Source of the DNA: Sharpea porci
GTDB lineage: Bacteria > Bacillota_I > Bacilli_A > Erysipelotrichales > Coprobacillaceae
Assembly (NCBI RefSeq): GCF_009695655.1
Contig: NZ_VUNM01000007.1
Coordinates: 1-64,000 of the forward strand
DNA: 64,000 nt
Direction: 5' to 3'
The position numbers and the translations under genes are program-made. The notes below the pieces were generated by a model. It had not been told where the DNA came from. It made no database searches and saw nothing but the letters and a program-made list of their open reading frames with translations. Positions 17,923 through 25,254 of the stretch are shown piece by piece (positions within the stretch are counted from its first letter, which is position 1; each line of letters opens with the position of its first letter).

Positions 17923-18050
17923 AAGAGAAAGAAATTACTAGGTATTGTTTTGTCGCTATGATACCTATTTCCATTCCTTAATAATAGTTTGTACCTATAG
18001 TATATTTATGAGCATCTTTGTGGTAGAATCGATACGAATAGGAGAAGAAT

Positions 18051-19103
18051 ATGGCAGAAGAACATAAACGTAGAAAAAGATATAGTGGGAAGTATCCCAA
18101 ACACTTTGATGAGAAATATAAAGAATTACATCCTGAACAATATGGCGATATTATTGAACATCGTATCAAGAAAGGAGCAACACCAGCTGGTATGCATATT
18201 TCCATTATGGTTGATGAATGTTTAAAACATTTAGAAATCATGCCTGGTGATCAGGGGCTGGATTGTACGCTAGGATATGGTGGACATACAAGACATATGT
18301 TGGAAAAGCTAGAAGGCAAGGGACATCTCTATGGTCTTGATGTTGATGCAATTGAAATTGAAAAGACAAAGGCACGCCTTAAAAACCTAGGCTATGGGGA
18401 AGATATCTTTACAGCTCTCCATACTAATTTTAGAAATATTGATCAGGTCGCAAAGGAATATGGGAAATTTGATTTTGTGCTTGCGGACTTAGGTGTTTCC
18501 AGCATGCAGATTGATAATCCTGAACGTGGCTTTAGCTATAAGGGTAATGGCCCACTTGACTTACGCCTTGATCCGACAAGAGGGATGCCAGCTAGCGCCT
18601 ATCTTCAAACACTCTCAAGGTGGGAAATCGCTCATATCTTAGCAGAAAACAGCGATGAACCCTATGCATCAGAAATCGCCAAAACAATTGACAGCTATCA
18701 AAAGAGTGGGATGACCATCGATACAACATCACTTCTCTACAAGATTATTGATAAATCCGTACCACATGATGGTGATACAAAAGGACGTAAAGACCTCATT
18801 AATAAAACAGCAGCCAGAGTCTTCCAGGCCATCCGTATTGAAGTCAATCAGGAATTTGAGGTGCTTTATGAATTCATGGAGAAACTGCCGACAGTCCTCA
18901 AGCCAGGCGGACGTGTTGTGATTCTGACATTCCATTCAGGTGAAGACCGAATTGTGAAGAAGAGCTTTAAAGAAATGAAGAATCTGGGCATTTATAGCGA
19001 TGTAGCACGTAATGTCATTCGTCCGACAAGTGAAGAATGTCATCGTAATCCCCGTGCAAAATCCACAAAACTGCGTTGGGCAATAAGAAGCTTTAAGGAA
19101 TAA
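18051..19103 (+). CDS. RsmH-type rRNA methyltransferase with N-terminal extension
   Basis: A 350-aa protein of the RsmH (MraW) family, which methylates N4 of C1402 in 16S rRNA. The SAM-binding segment LDCTLGYGGHTRHML is at ~66-80, ADLGVSSMQID and GFSYKGNGPLDLRLD follow, and the C-terminus has the family RNPRAKSTKLRWA end. Unlike classical RsmH, it begins with ~48 extra basic residues (KRRKRYSGKYPKHF) and is not in the division and cell-wall cluster with ftsL or pbp genes. That suggests a second, paralogous copy. AGGAGA precedes the ATG. Confidence 0.85.
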   Translation: MAEEHKRRKRYSGKYPKHFDEKYKELHPEQYGDIIEHRIKKGATPAGMHISIMVDECLKHLEIMPGDQGLDCTLGYGGHTRHMLEKLEGKGHLYGLDVDAIEIEKTKARLKNLGYGEDIFTALHTNFRNIDQVAKEYGKFDFVLADLGVSSMQIDNPERGFSYKGNGPLDLRLDPTRGMPASAYLQTLSRWEIAHILAENSDEPYASEIAKTIDSYQKSGMTIDTTSLLYKIIDKSVPHDGDTKGRKDLINKTAARVFQAIRIEVNQEFEVLYEFMEKLPTVLKPGGRVVILTFHSGEDRIVKKSFKEMKNLGIYSDVARNVIRPTSEECHRNPRAKSTKLRWAIRSFKE

Positions 19104-19114
19104 TGAGAGAATGT

Positions 19115-19180
19115 ATGAAAAAAGAAACAAAATTGCATTCTTCAAGCGATAAGCGTATGATACATGAAACAAAGAGGTGA
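19115..19180 (+). CDS. Possible 21-aa leader peptide
   Basis: A 21-codon frame between rsmH-like and vanZ genes whose last two codons and stop (AGGTGA) form the ribosome site of vanZ. It may couple translation of the two. The ribosome site before its own ATG is weak, so it may not be made. Confidence 0.25.
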   Translation: MKKETKLHSSSDKRMIHETKR

Positions 19181-19186
19181 TGTATT

Positions 19187-19765
19187 ATGGCTTATACATT
19201 AAATAAAGTTCTTGCGGATCATTCCCATAAATGGCTGATTGCCTTAAGAATCGTCTTAATTATTGTACTGGTGTGGTGGATGTCTGTCATATTTCGTTTC
19301 TCAGCCCAGAATGGCACACAAAGCACTCAGGCCAGTGATCAAGTTGTGGAAGTCTTTAGTGATGTGATTGCGAAAGTCACAGGCAATGATCATATTAAAA
19401 TTAAGCTTACAGTGACCTATCGTAGTCAGTTTGAATATGGTATTCGTAAGTTAGCTCATATGTTTATTTATTTCATTCTTGCGATTACGGCAATGTTATT
19501 GCTTTTTACATTTGAGAGAGTTCCTATGCTTGTAAGGATGTTGTTGAGTGTATTTGGCTGTTTCTTATATGCATGTACGGATGAATTTCATCAGTCTTTC
19601 TCATATGGTAGGGGACCTTCATTGAGAGATGTATTTATTGATACTTTTGGGGCTTCTATGGGCATTATTGTTGCCCTAATACTCTTCTGTATTATCTATA
19701 CGATCTATCATTCCTACCAGGCTTATAAAATCAAAAGATATAATGCTTCGATTAGCGAAGCATAA
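19187..19765 (+). CDS. VanZ-family membrane protein
   Basis: A 192-aa membrane protein with about four helices. The VanZ signature DEFHQSFSYGRGPSLRDVFIDTFGA spans residues ~127-151, and KLAHMFIYFILA lies near 93. The prototype VanZ affects teicoplanin resistance; most homologues have unknown cell-envelope roles. The AGAGGTG ribosome site precedes the ATG by 7 bases. It probably shares a transcript with the rsmH-type gene 83 bases upstream and ends at a strong terminator. Confidence 0.85.
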   Translation: MAYTLNKVLADHSHKWLIALRIVLIIVLVWWMSVIFRFSAQNGTQSTQASDQVVEVFSDVIAKVTGNDHIKIKLTVTYRSQFEYGIRKLAHMFIYFILAITAMLLLFTFERVPMLVRMLLSVFGCFLYACTDEFHQSFSYGRGPSLRDVFIDTFGASMGIIVALILFCIIYTIYHSYQAYKIKRYNASISEA

Positions 19766-19796
19766 GAAATAGGTGCAGTTTTCTGCACCTATTTCT
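19765..19796. terminator. Bidirectional terminator
   Basis: AGAAATAGGTGCAG pairs with CTGCACCTATTTCT around TTTT. It serves VanZ on the plus strand and could end the interrupted GH32 gene on the minus strand, whose stop codon touches it. Confidence 0.8.
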
Positions 19797-19929
19797 ATAT
19801 TACAAAATCATTTTTCATTGCATCTTTCAGTGTCCATATTTTGATATCAGCTTGACCAATATAGGTGAAGTGATGTTCTTTAGCTTCAGGGAAGACGCGG
19901 GTAGTAAAGAGAGCATCACCGTCATAAAT
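19795..19929 (-). pseudogene. scrB: GH32 sucrose-6-phosphate hydrolase, 3' fragment
   Basis: About 44 codons reading IYDGDALFTTRVFPE and continuing to QADIKIWTLKDAM, then a TAG at 19795-19797. This resembles the C-terminal beta-sandwich end of GH32 enzymes (sucrose-6-phosphate hydrolase). It lies directly beyond the stop codon of the iscB gene, with the matching 5' fragment on the other side of the element at 21441-21743. Some 330 codons that should lie between the two fragments are missing. Confidence 0.65.
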
Positions 19930-19931
19930 GT

Positions 19932-21170
19932 TTAGCGGTTCCTCCTTTTCTCAATGAGCATGTTCTTGCGCATTTCCAGCAGATGCAAATTCTTGCATCC
20001 AACAGATGCGTTCACCTTGGTGCCATCCAGAAGCCTCAGGTCCATCCTGCCTGTGGAACGCCTGCCGAAGATGAAGCATTCACGGCCTTTCCACTTCACC
20101 TTGTCAAAAAGCCTGAAGCCCATTACTTCATAGGGCGCCTGGTTACGCTTCCTGATGCCTCCCTTCAGGATGCCGTTCTTATGTATCCTGCGGTTGTGGC
20201 ATCTTACCTTTTTCTGGCAGTACATAGTGCCATCCGATTTAGCATTGGGATTGCCACTTATGCACCGTGCGTCTATATAGTGATCTTTAGGCAGGCCGTT
20301 CTCTATACGAATGCTCTTTGTAATGTAGCCATAGGTCAGATGCACGTCTGGATAAATCACCCTCAGTTTATCGTAAAGTACCCATCGCATGATGCCCATG
20401 AATGCTGCATCCCTGAAGGTCATCCCTCTGTGTATGGTCTTTGGCAGTTTTACTGTCCCGTTGTGATAGCCTGTATGGCAGGTCTCACACAGCGTAATCA
20501 GGTTATTGGGTGCATTGCCGCCAGTCTTTCTGCTTTCGATATGATGAACGTTCAGAACCTTGGCTCCTGACCTTCCATGACAGCACTGGCATTCATGGCC
20601 GTCACGGAAGAGAATATACTCAGGCACATTCCAGAACCCCATATGTTCACCCTGCTGGTATTCCGTACCGCTTATGTCAGGATTCTTGATCTTCTGAATG
20701 TCAAAGGACGCCACTTCCACGATGATTCTGCTGACTGGCAGAATTTCGTGCACCCTGCGGATTGCCGTCAGGTGGGTATCCACCTTGTTCTGGACGGAAG
20801 GTGCCAGCCATCCATCCTTGCGCTTGCGATTGCTGAAACGCTGCTTGCGGTATCTGGTCTTGCGACTTCGTCTGGCTCTGCGATTCTGTCTGCGTGTAGA
20901 AAGCAAATCCACTATGTCATTACGCTGCTCTACATCAGACTCAAATAATACCTTGTCCTTTGTGGTAGCTGAAAGACCGATATGCCTGCTTCCGCTGTCC
21001 ACGCCTAAGGCAATCTCCTGCGTATAGCTCGTAGTGTCATACATCAGTTGTATTGTAAACGGACATCTCCTGACCACTCTGGCTTTTCCGCTCTTTAACA
21101 GGATGCGCACCTTGGCGCAATTGTCTGTCGGCATGAGCGGCTGTCCGCTGATATTAAGTACATATACCAT
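19932..21170 (-). CDS. iscB: IscB RNA-guided nuclease (Cas9 ancestor family)
   Basis: A 412-aa IscB, an omega-RNA-guided DNA endonuclease. Domain order is complete: N-terminal PLMP domain (QPLMPTDNCAKVRILLKSGK, residues 10-29), RuvC-I with Asp58 in GVDSGS, an arginine-rich bridge helix (~93-115), RuvC-II with Glu152 in IIVEVA, an inserted HNH domain with CxxC pairs at 194/197 and 228/231 and catalytic HH at 209-210, RuvC-III with His297 and Asp300 in DHYIDA, and a C-terminal target-interacting domain. All catalytic residues are present and the length is typical. AAGGAGG precedes the ATG. TnpB is excluded because of the HNH insertion. Confidence 0.93.
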   Translation of the reverse strand: MVYVLNISGQPLMPTDNCAKVRILLKSGKARVVRRCPFTIQLMYDTTSYTQEIALGVDSGSRHIGLSATTKDKVLFESDVEQRNDIVDLLSTRRQNRRARRSRKTRYRKQRFSNRKRKDGWLAPSVQNKVDTHLTAIRRVHEILPVSRIIVEVASFDIQKIKNPDISGTEYQQGEHMGFWNVPEYILFRDGHECQCCHGRSGAKVLNVHHIESRKTGGNAPNNLITLCETCHTGYHNGTVKLPKTIHRGMTFRDAAFMGIMRWVLYDKLRVIYPDVHLTYGYITKSIRIENGLPKDHYIDARCISGNPNAKSDGTMYCQKKVRCHNRRIHKNGILKGGIRKRNQAPYEVMGFRLFDKVKWKGRECFIFGRRSTGRMDLRLLDGTKVNASVGCKNLHLLEMRKNMLIEKRRNR

Positions 21171-21179
21171 TTCTGGTGC

Positions 21180-21440
21180 CTCCTTGAAATCTGTAACAGA
21201 TTTAATAACTCGCCTCGAAGGGCGGTAAGTGTACCATCGCCAATGTTAATGAGAGGTTTATGAGCCTGCAACACTGTTCCTGTACCTCAGAACTGTTTAA
21301 TCACAGACCTTAGAGCTGCAGACTTGGTACTACATCCGCAGGTAACTATATATTCTCTCTTAACGTAGTTCAGCCGAAAGGCTTCACTCAGGCTACTCAC
21401 TCAGGGCTGCTATGCAACCCCACAGGCTTGCCTGTGGGTA
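21180..21440 (-). ncRNA. Omega-RNA (HEARO-type) of IscB
   Basis: The ~260 non-coding bases upstream of iscB are densely structured. On the minus strand they hold the CCCACAGGC/GCCTGTGGG hairpin, a TGAGTGAGTAGCCTGAG segment followed by AGCCTTTCGGCT, further GC-rich stems, and AAATCTGT/ACAGATTT just before the iscB ribosome site. IscB omega-RNAs (the HEARO RNA family) are encoded at this position, with the guide at their 5' end drawn from flanking host DNA. Here that flank is the GH32 gene fragment. The exact 5' and 3' ends are inferred. Confidence 0.7.
21419..21438. repeat. Left-end hairpin of the IscB element
   Basis: CCCACAGGC (21419-21427) and GCCTGTGGG (21430-21438) form a perfect 9-bp stem with a 2-base loop, within a few bases of the junction with the GH32 fragment. 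Subterminal hairpins like this are recognised by the transposase of IS200/IS605 elements. Confidence 0.65.
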
Positions 21441-21743
21441 TTAGTGAGATTCAGTATCCGGCTTAATACATACCCCTTTGTTTTCAAAGTGTACAAGATC
21501 TTCAGATTCTGTCTGATACCAATATTTTAGACCATGTACAGCACCCCAAGGACACCATTGATAAAACAAATGCCATTTTCCATCATGATAGACAAAGCCA
21601 TTAGGATCATTTAATAAACCGGTAATAGGCTGGATATGGAAGTGTTGGCGGTAGTGGGTGAGTTTGATACGATTGTATAATGGTTTGATTTCATCAGCCG
21701 ATTTTAAAACTCTATAGCGTTCTTCTTTAGTCCATGTTTTCAT
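21441..21743 (-). pseudogene. scrB: GH32 sucrose-6-phosphate hydrolase, 5' fragment
   Basis: The first ~97 codons of a GH32 enzyme (sucrose-6-phosphate hydrolase / invertase type). The catalytic nucleophile motif LLNDPNGF (residues 43-50) and the following HLFYQWCPWGAVHGLKYWY are canonical. The frame runs into the IscB element after KPDTES and stops. The rest of the catalytic domain is absent; a C-terminal scrap survives beyond the element. GAGGAAATAATC precedes the ATG. The gene is dead, so the strain has lost this sucrose-type hydrolase unless another copy exists. Confidence 0.85.
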
Positions 21744-22198
21744 GATTATTTCCTCACTTAGATATGAAAAAAGATACTCTATTTATTATCATCATTTGAT
21801 CTGTTTGCGATCCTTTAGGAACATCATTATTCTCGTTCCTTCTTGTCCTGACACTTTCTCTTGAGGAGTATTACCCATCTTTCACCTAAATAATACCCAG
21901 CCAGAACGCAACCCTGTGCTTGGATTTTAAGCTTCTTGTATACCGCCTCACCACACTGGAGAGTTGCTCATATACATTGGCTTTGCACTTACTTGGCTTT
22001 ACCGTATTTTACATGTCACTTTATGAACATTTCTCAAACTTTGTTATGCCAAATATTATGATGACTTTTATTTCAAGTACCTTTTTCTCGAAGGACTTTA
22101 TCCCTTCTTTGCACCTTTATAATAGCACTATATGTAAACGCTTACAAGTATCAAATGCATATTTTCGTAAATTGAAAAAATATTGATAAAAAGAAGAA
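21744..22198. other. Long leader of the interrupted GH32 gene
   Basis: About 450 bases without a convincing gene. It contains the promoter with its cre site at the far end and ~370 bases of transcribed leader. On the minus strand a short stretch near 21890-21960 looks weakly coding (VYKKLKIQAQGCVLAGYY in one frame), possibly a relic of another gene or insertion element. Confidence 0.4.
22119..22147 (-). promoter_or_regulatory. Promoter with cre operator
   Basis: On the minus strand, TTGTAA (-35) and TATTAT (-10) are 17 bases apart. Positions 22132-22147 read TTGTAAGCGTTTACAT, a full match to the catabolite response element consensus WTGNAARCGNWWWCAW. The site covers the -35 and spacer, so CcpA or a LacI-type sugar repressor would block this promoter. 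It points at the GH32 gene. Confidence 0.65.
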
Positions 22199-22226
22199 AA
22201 ACAGCATCGTCATTACGATGCTGTTT
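22199..22226 (-). terminator. Rho-independent terminator
   Basis: AAACAGCATCG/CGATGCTGTTT stem, followed on the minus strand by TTTTTCTTCTTTTT. The stem overlaps the end of the Rrf2 gene. Confidence 0.85.
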
Positions 22227-22650
22227 GGGAAAGATGAGAGTTGTGATAGATTTCTTCAAGTGTATGACTTGCGAGATCTTCTTCAAAATGATTTTGAATC
22301 GTATGAAGTACTTCATCTAAGCCATCATGAATATGTTCTCCTACAGGACAGTCAGGATTAGGATGTTCGTGGAATCTAAAGAGTGTATCATCAGCTTTTG
22401 TTTCAACAGCGCGATAAACATCCAGTAATGTGATGTCTGATAATGGACGTTTTAAAACAATTCCACCTGGTCCTCTCTTGACATCTATTAAGCCCGCTTT
22501 CTTTAATGCTGACATACTGTTGCGAATAATAACAGGGTTAGTTCCCACGCTACCAGCTATCGCTTCGCTTGTATTCTTGCTGCTGTCTTTGACATAAGCT
22601 ACATAAGTTAATATATGAATTGCTACCGTGAATTTTGTAGATACTTGCAT
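22213..22650 (-). CDS. Rrf2-family transcriptional regulator
   Basis: A 145-aa winged-helix regulator. The start at 22650 (MQVSTKFTVAIH) follows GGTGAGG at proper spacing. The HTH covers ~25-50 (IAGSVGTNPVIIRNSMSALKKAG), then the wing GLIDVKRGPGGIVL. Only one Cys lies in the position where iron-sulfur Rrf2 proteins have three, so it resembles the redox- or ligand-sensing YwnA type instead of IscR/NsrR. The gene for an NAD(P)-binding protein lies just upstream in the same direction, the same pairing as ywnA-ywnB in Bacillus subtilis. Confidence 0.85.
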   Translation of the reverse strand: MQVSTKFTVAIHILTYVAYVKDSSKNTSEAIAGSVGTNPVIIRNSMSALKKAGLIDVKRGPGGIVLKRPLSDITLLDVYRAVETKADDTLFRFHEHPNPDCPVGEHIHDGLDEVLHTIQNHFEEDLASHTLEEIYHNSHLSQTAS

Positions 22651-22732
22651 ATTCCTCACCTTCTTCTGCATGATAATATATCACACCATACATTGAAGTA
22701 CAAACGAAACACTGCCCTTTTAGGGCAGTGAT

Positions 22733-23365
22733 TTAGTCTGCATAGACAGAAATACGTTCTTTATCATGTTGGCCATTTTCAATAACATCCAACATAGCGC
22801 TGGCATAATCAGCGTAAGAAATTGTGGATTCGTTATTTTTATTGAGAGTAAGTTCTTCACCGGCAAAGGCATATTTGCCAGTTGCTTCACCGTCAGCGAC
22901 AAAGTTAGCGGCTGGAGATAAATATGTCCAATGCACATCATTGCGCTTGCGAAGGGCGTTAAGACTATCAGCCATCGCATTGGCTACAGGTAGCCAGTCA
23001 TGAGGGAAATCAGGCCCTGATGCGACTGTTTCAGTATGTTCTTTATTTGTATAAAGACTACCTGCGCCACCAACAATCAATAATCGTGTATTTGTATGTT
23101 CAAGTAAATCGGCTAAATGCTGGGATGTTACAGTATGTAAGTGCATCGCTTCACTTGCCCATGTTCCAAAGGCATCGACAACGACATCGAAACCCTCAAG
23201 ATCTTCTTTCTTTAAATCTAAGATATCTTTGATCACATACTTTGATGCATCTGTATTGTTCTCTTTATGACGACCAAAGGCTGTTACGTCGTGACCTCTC
23301 TTGATTGCTTCTGTAATAACTTTTCTTGCCACTTTACCATTAGCGGCGACTACTGCTATTTTCAT
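22733..23365 (-). CDS. NAD(P)-binding Rossmann oxidoreductase (YwnB-like)
   Basis: A 210-aa NmrA-like/SDR-related protein. MKIAVVAANGKVARKVITEA at the N-terminus is the dinucleotide-binding motif (variant GxxGxxG), VVDAFGTWAS and LLIVGGAGSLYT follow. Relatives are NAD(P)H-flavin or quinone reductase-like proteins of unclear substrate. A GGAGG site precedes the ATG. The paired Rrf2 gene downstream probably controls it. Confidence 0.8.
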   Translation of the reverse strand: MKIAVVAANGKVARKVITEAIKRGHDVTAFGRHKENNTDASKYVIKDILDLKKEDLEGFDVVVDAFGTWASEAMHLHTVTSQHLADLLEHTNTRLLIVGGAGSLYTNKEHTETVASGPDFPHDWLPVANAMADSLNALRKRNDVHWTYLSPAANFVADGEATGKYAFAGEELTLNKNNESTISYADYASAMLDVIENGQHDKERISVYAD

Positions 23366-23462
23366 AATATATCCTCCTTGATGTAAATATATTTATTACA
23401 AATATCAGTATACTGATTTTTCTCTAGATGTCAACAAATATGTTACAACAATAAATAAAGAA

Positions 23463-23490
23463 AACTCCAATGCCTTAGCACTGGAGCTTT
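23463..23490 (-). terminator. Rho-independent terminator
   Basis: On the minus strand GCTCCAGTGC pairs with GGCATTGGAG and is followed by TTTTCTTT. It ends the DAACS symporter transcript. Confidence 0.8.
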
Positions 23491-23493
23491 TGA

Positions 23494-24828
23494 TTATGCG
23501 TTGACAACTTCTTCTTTAGGATCAGCGTTGTCAGCATTATAGACTTCATGATCAATCATATTTTCGCTTTCAGCCACTAAGACTGTTGCTGTTGCGGCAC
23601 CGATAACGTTTGTAGCAGTTCTTGCCATATCCACGATCATGGAAATAGGGGAGAAGAGAACAATCATTTCAACAGGTAAACCTGCAGCAGTAAAGAGGGC
23701 TGTAGCGGTAATTGTAGCTGTACCTGGAACACCAACAGTACCGATTGATACAAGTAATGTAAGAACGATTAATAAGCCATAATCACCAGCAGTATAGTTG
23801 AGTTTCTGCATATGAACTACAAAGACGGCAAGAAGCATTGGCCACATACCTGCACATCCTGGCATACCAAGGTTGGCTCCAAGTGATGCTGTAAAGGAAG
23901 CAATATCTTCATGAACACCCATCTTTTCTTTTAACTGACGAATAGTAACAGGCAGTGTACCAATAGAACTTTCTGAAGTAAAGGCTACAACACCAGCAGG
24001 AGCAACCTTCTTTAAGAACTTAATTGGATTTAATTTAGCGACAAATCGAATCAATAATGTTTCAACACCAAAGACCTGAATAGCGCATAAAACATAGGCA
24101 ATTACTAAGATCAGTAAGAGTGGAAGCATGTCAGAGATCTTATTAGCTCCAACAGCACGGAAAATCAATGCTGTAACGGCATATGGTGTAAAGTCAATGA
24201 CAATACCAATAGCCCCAGACATTACCTTATTACCAGCATCAATAAATTTCTTAAAATAAACAACATCAGGATTATCTTTCACTAAGCTGTTATAAGCTAA
24301 AGCCACAATAATCGCAAAGACAATGACTGGAACAACCGCATTTGTAGACCATTGTGCAACTAAGTTTGATGGGAATAATCCAACAATAGTATCAATGATA
24401 GAAGGAACTTCCTTTGCCTTTGTAGCTGTTTCTGGAACATAGTGGAAGTTTGCTCCAACATTAAAGATTAAAGCAGCAATCAAAGTAAGAACTGAAGCAG
24501 ATAGAGTCTGGAATAATAACCAGAGAACTGATTTCAAGCCAATATTCTTCAAACGAATAGAATCACTTAAGTTAGTGATACTTGCGGTTACACTAAAGAG
24601 AAGAAGAGGAACGACGAAGGCTGAAAGAGCCTGTGAATAAATCGTACCTACCATGGCAACAATATTATAATGTGTTGTAAAGAGTACACCTAAGAGTATA
24701 CCAAAAGCTGTTCCTATTAAGACAAGAAGACCAAAGTCTAGATCCTTTTTCTTATCTAGGAAGAATAACACTGCAAACATCACAAGAGCGACTGCAGCAG
24801 CGACAAAATCTAAAACTGTAAAAGTCAT
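23494..24828 (-). CDS. Dicarboxylate/amino acid:cation symporter (DAACS; TcyP-like)
   Basis: A 444-aa symporter. The start at 24828 follows GGAGG. About nine membrane segments and re-entrant loops are visible. Family motifs include SAFVVPLLLFSVTAS, a serine-rich hairpin FTSESSIGTLPVTI near 265-278 and ANLGMPGCAGMWPML and VGVPGTATITATAL further on. The overall pattern resembles L-cystine transporters of the TcyP type more than glutamate carriers, but substrate choice is inference. It is monocistronic with its own terminator and a long AT-rich upstream region. Confidence 0.85.
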   Translation of the reverse strand: MTFTVLDFVAAAVALVMFAVLFFLDKKKDLDFGLLVLIGTAFGILLGVLFTTHYNIVAMVGTIYSQALSAFVVPLLLFSVTASITNLSDSIRLKNIGLKSVLWLLFQTLSASVLTLIAALIFNVGANFHYVPETATKAKEVPSIIDTIVGLFPSNLVAQWSTNAVVPVIVFAIIVALAYNSLVKDNPDVVYFKKFIDAGNKVMSGAIGIVIDFTPYAVTALIFRAVGANKISDMLPLLLILVIAYVLCAIQVFGVETLLIRFVAKLNPIKFLKKVAPAGVVAFTSESSIGTLPVTIRQLKEKMGVHEDIASFTASLGANLGMPGCAGMWPMLLAVFVVHMQKLNYTAGDYGLLIVLTLLVSIGTVGVPGTATITATALFTAAGLPVEMIVLFSPISMIVDMARTATNVIGAATATVLVAESENMIDHEVYNADNADPKEEVVNA

Positions 24829-25230
24829 ATTACTTTCCTCCATTTCTTAAACTTTATTTCCCTATAAACCCACTTAATAAGTAGGAATATGGTGATATTC
24901 TACAATGTCCTACTCGTAATGTCAAAAGATATAGTTATATTTTTTTTAATCTTATTTGTGGTATTTGATTAAAGCGTTTACACTTCTTTGTCCTTCGTTT
25001 TTATGCTTATTTATACCAAAATATCACTTAATATTAAGTGATGTAAAATAGGCAAATAATGATGTATATTATACATAATTTAAGAGCATATTATTTTAGA
25101 ACAAAGAGTTAATTAAAATAATAGCGTTATGATAAATAGAAAAATAAATATCGTAAAATATATCTATTAATAGGATAAATAAATGATAACTAAAAGAAGC
25201 TATTAAAATTAAGTAAAATAATAAAAGAAA
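24829..25230. other. AT-rich 400-base intergenic region with cre-like site
   Basis: No gene is visible on either strand. Positions 24968-24983 match the cre consensus in 14 of 16 places around a central AAAGCG core, upstream of the symporter gene. The remaining ~230 bases are low-complexity A/T sequence upstream of no plus-strand gene. Confidence 0.45.
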
Positions 25231-25254
25231 AGAATGAGCTGATTTGCTCATTCT
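25231..25254 (-). terminator. Rho-independent terminator
   Basis: AGAATGAGC/GCTCATTCT stem followed by TTTCTTTTATT on the minus strand. It overlaps the nuclease stop codon. Confidence 0.85.

Larger units (their letters stand above)
19930..21444 (-). mobile_element. IscB element inserted in the GH32 gene
   Basis: An IS200/IS605-like element carrying only the iscB accessory gene and its omega-RNA; there is no tnpA, so it must move in trans if at all. The left end (omega-RNA side) carries the hairpin at 21419-21438; the right end lies at or just after the iscB stop. The element is visibly richer in G+C than its surroundings, which suits recent transfer. Exact ends are uncertain by about 10 bases because I cannot compare with an empty site. 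Confidence 0.75.

Noticed and set aside
19983-21027. Long open frames (195, 123 and 109 codons) on the plus strand across the iscB gene
   Set aside because: They are antisense shadows produced by the higher G+C content of iscB; the minus-strand frame has all IscB motifs and a proper ribosome site.
19932-21170. TnpB (IS605 OrfB) as identity of the nuclease
   Set aside because: The HNH insertion between RuvC-II and RuvC-III and the N-terminal PLMP segment define IscB, not TnpB.
21920-22186. 88-codon plus-strand frame in the GH32 leader region
   Set aside because: No ribosome site, hydrophobic non-descript composition, overlaps the cre promoter on the other strand.
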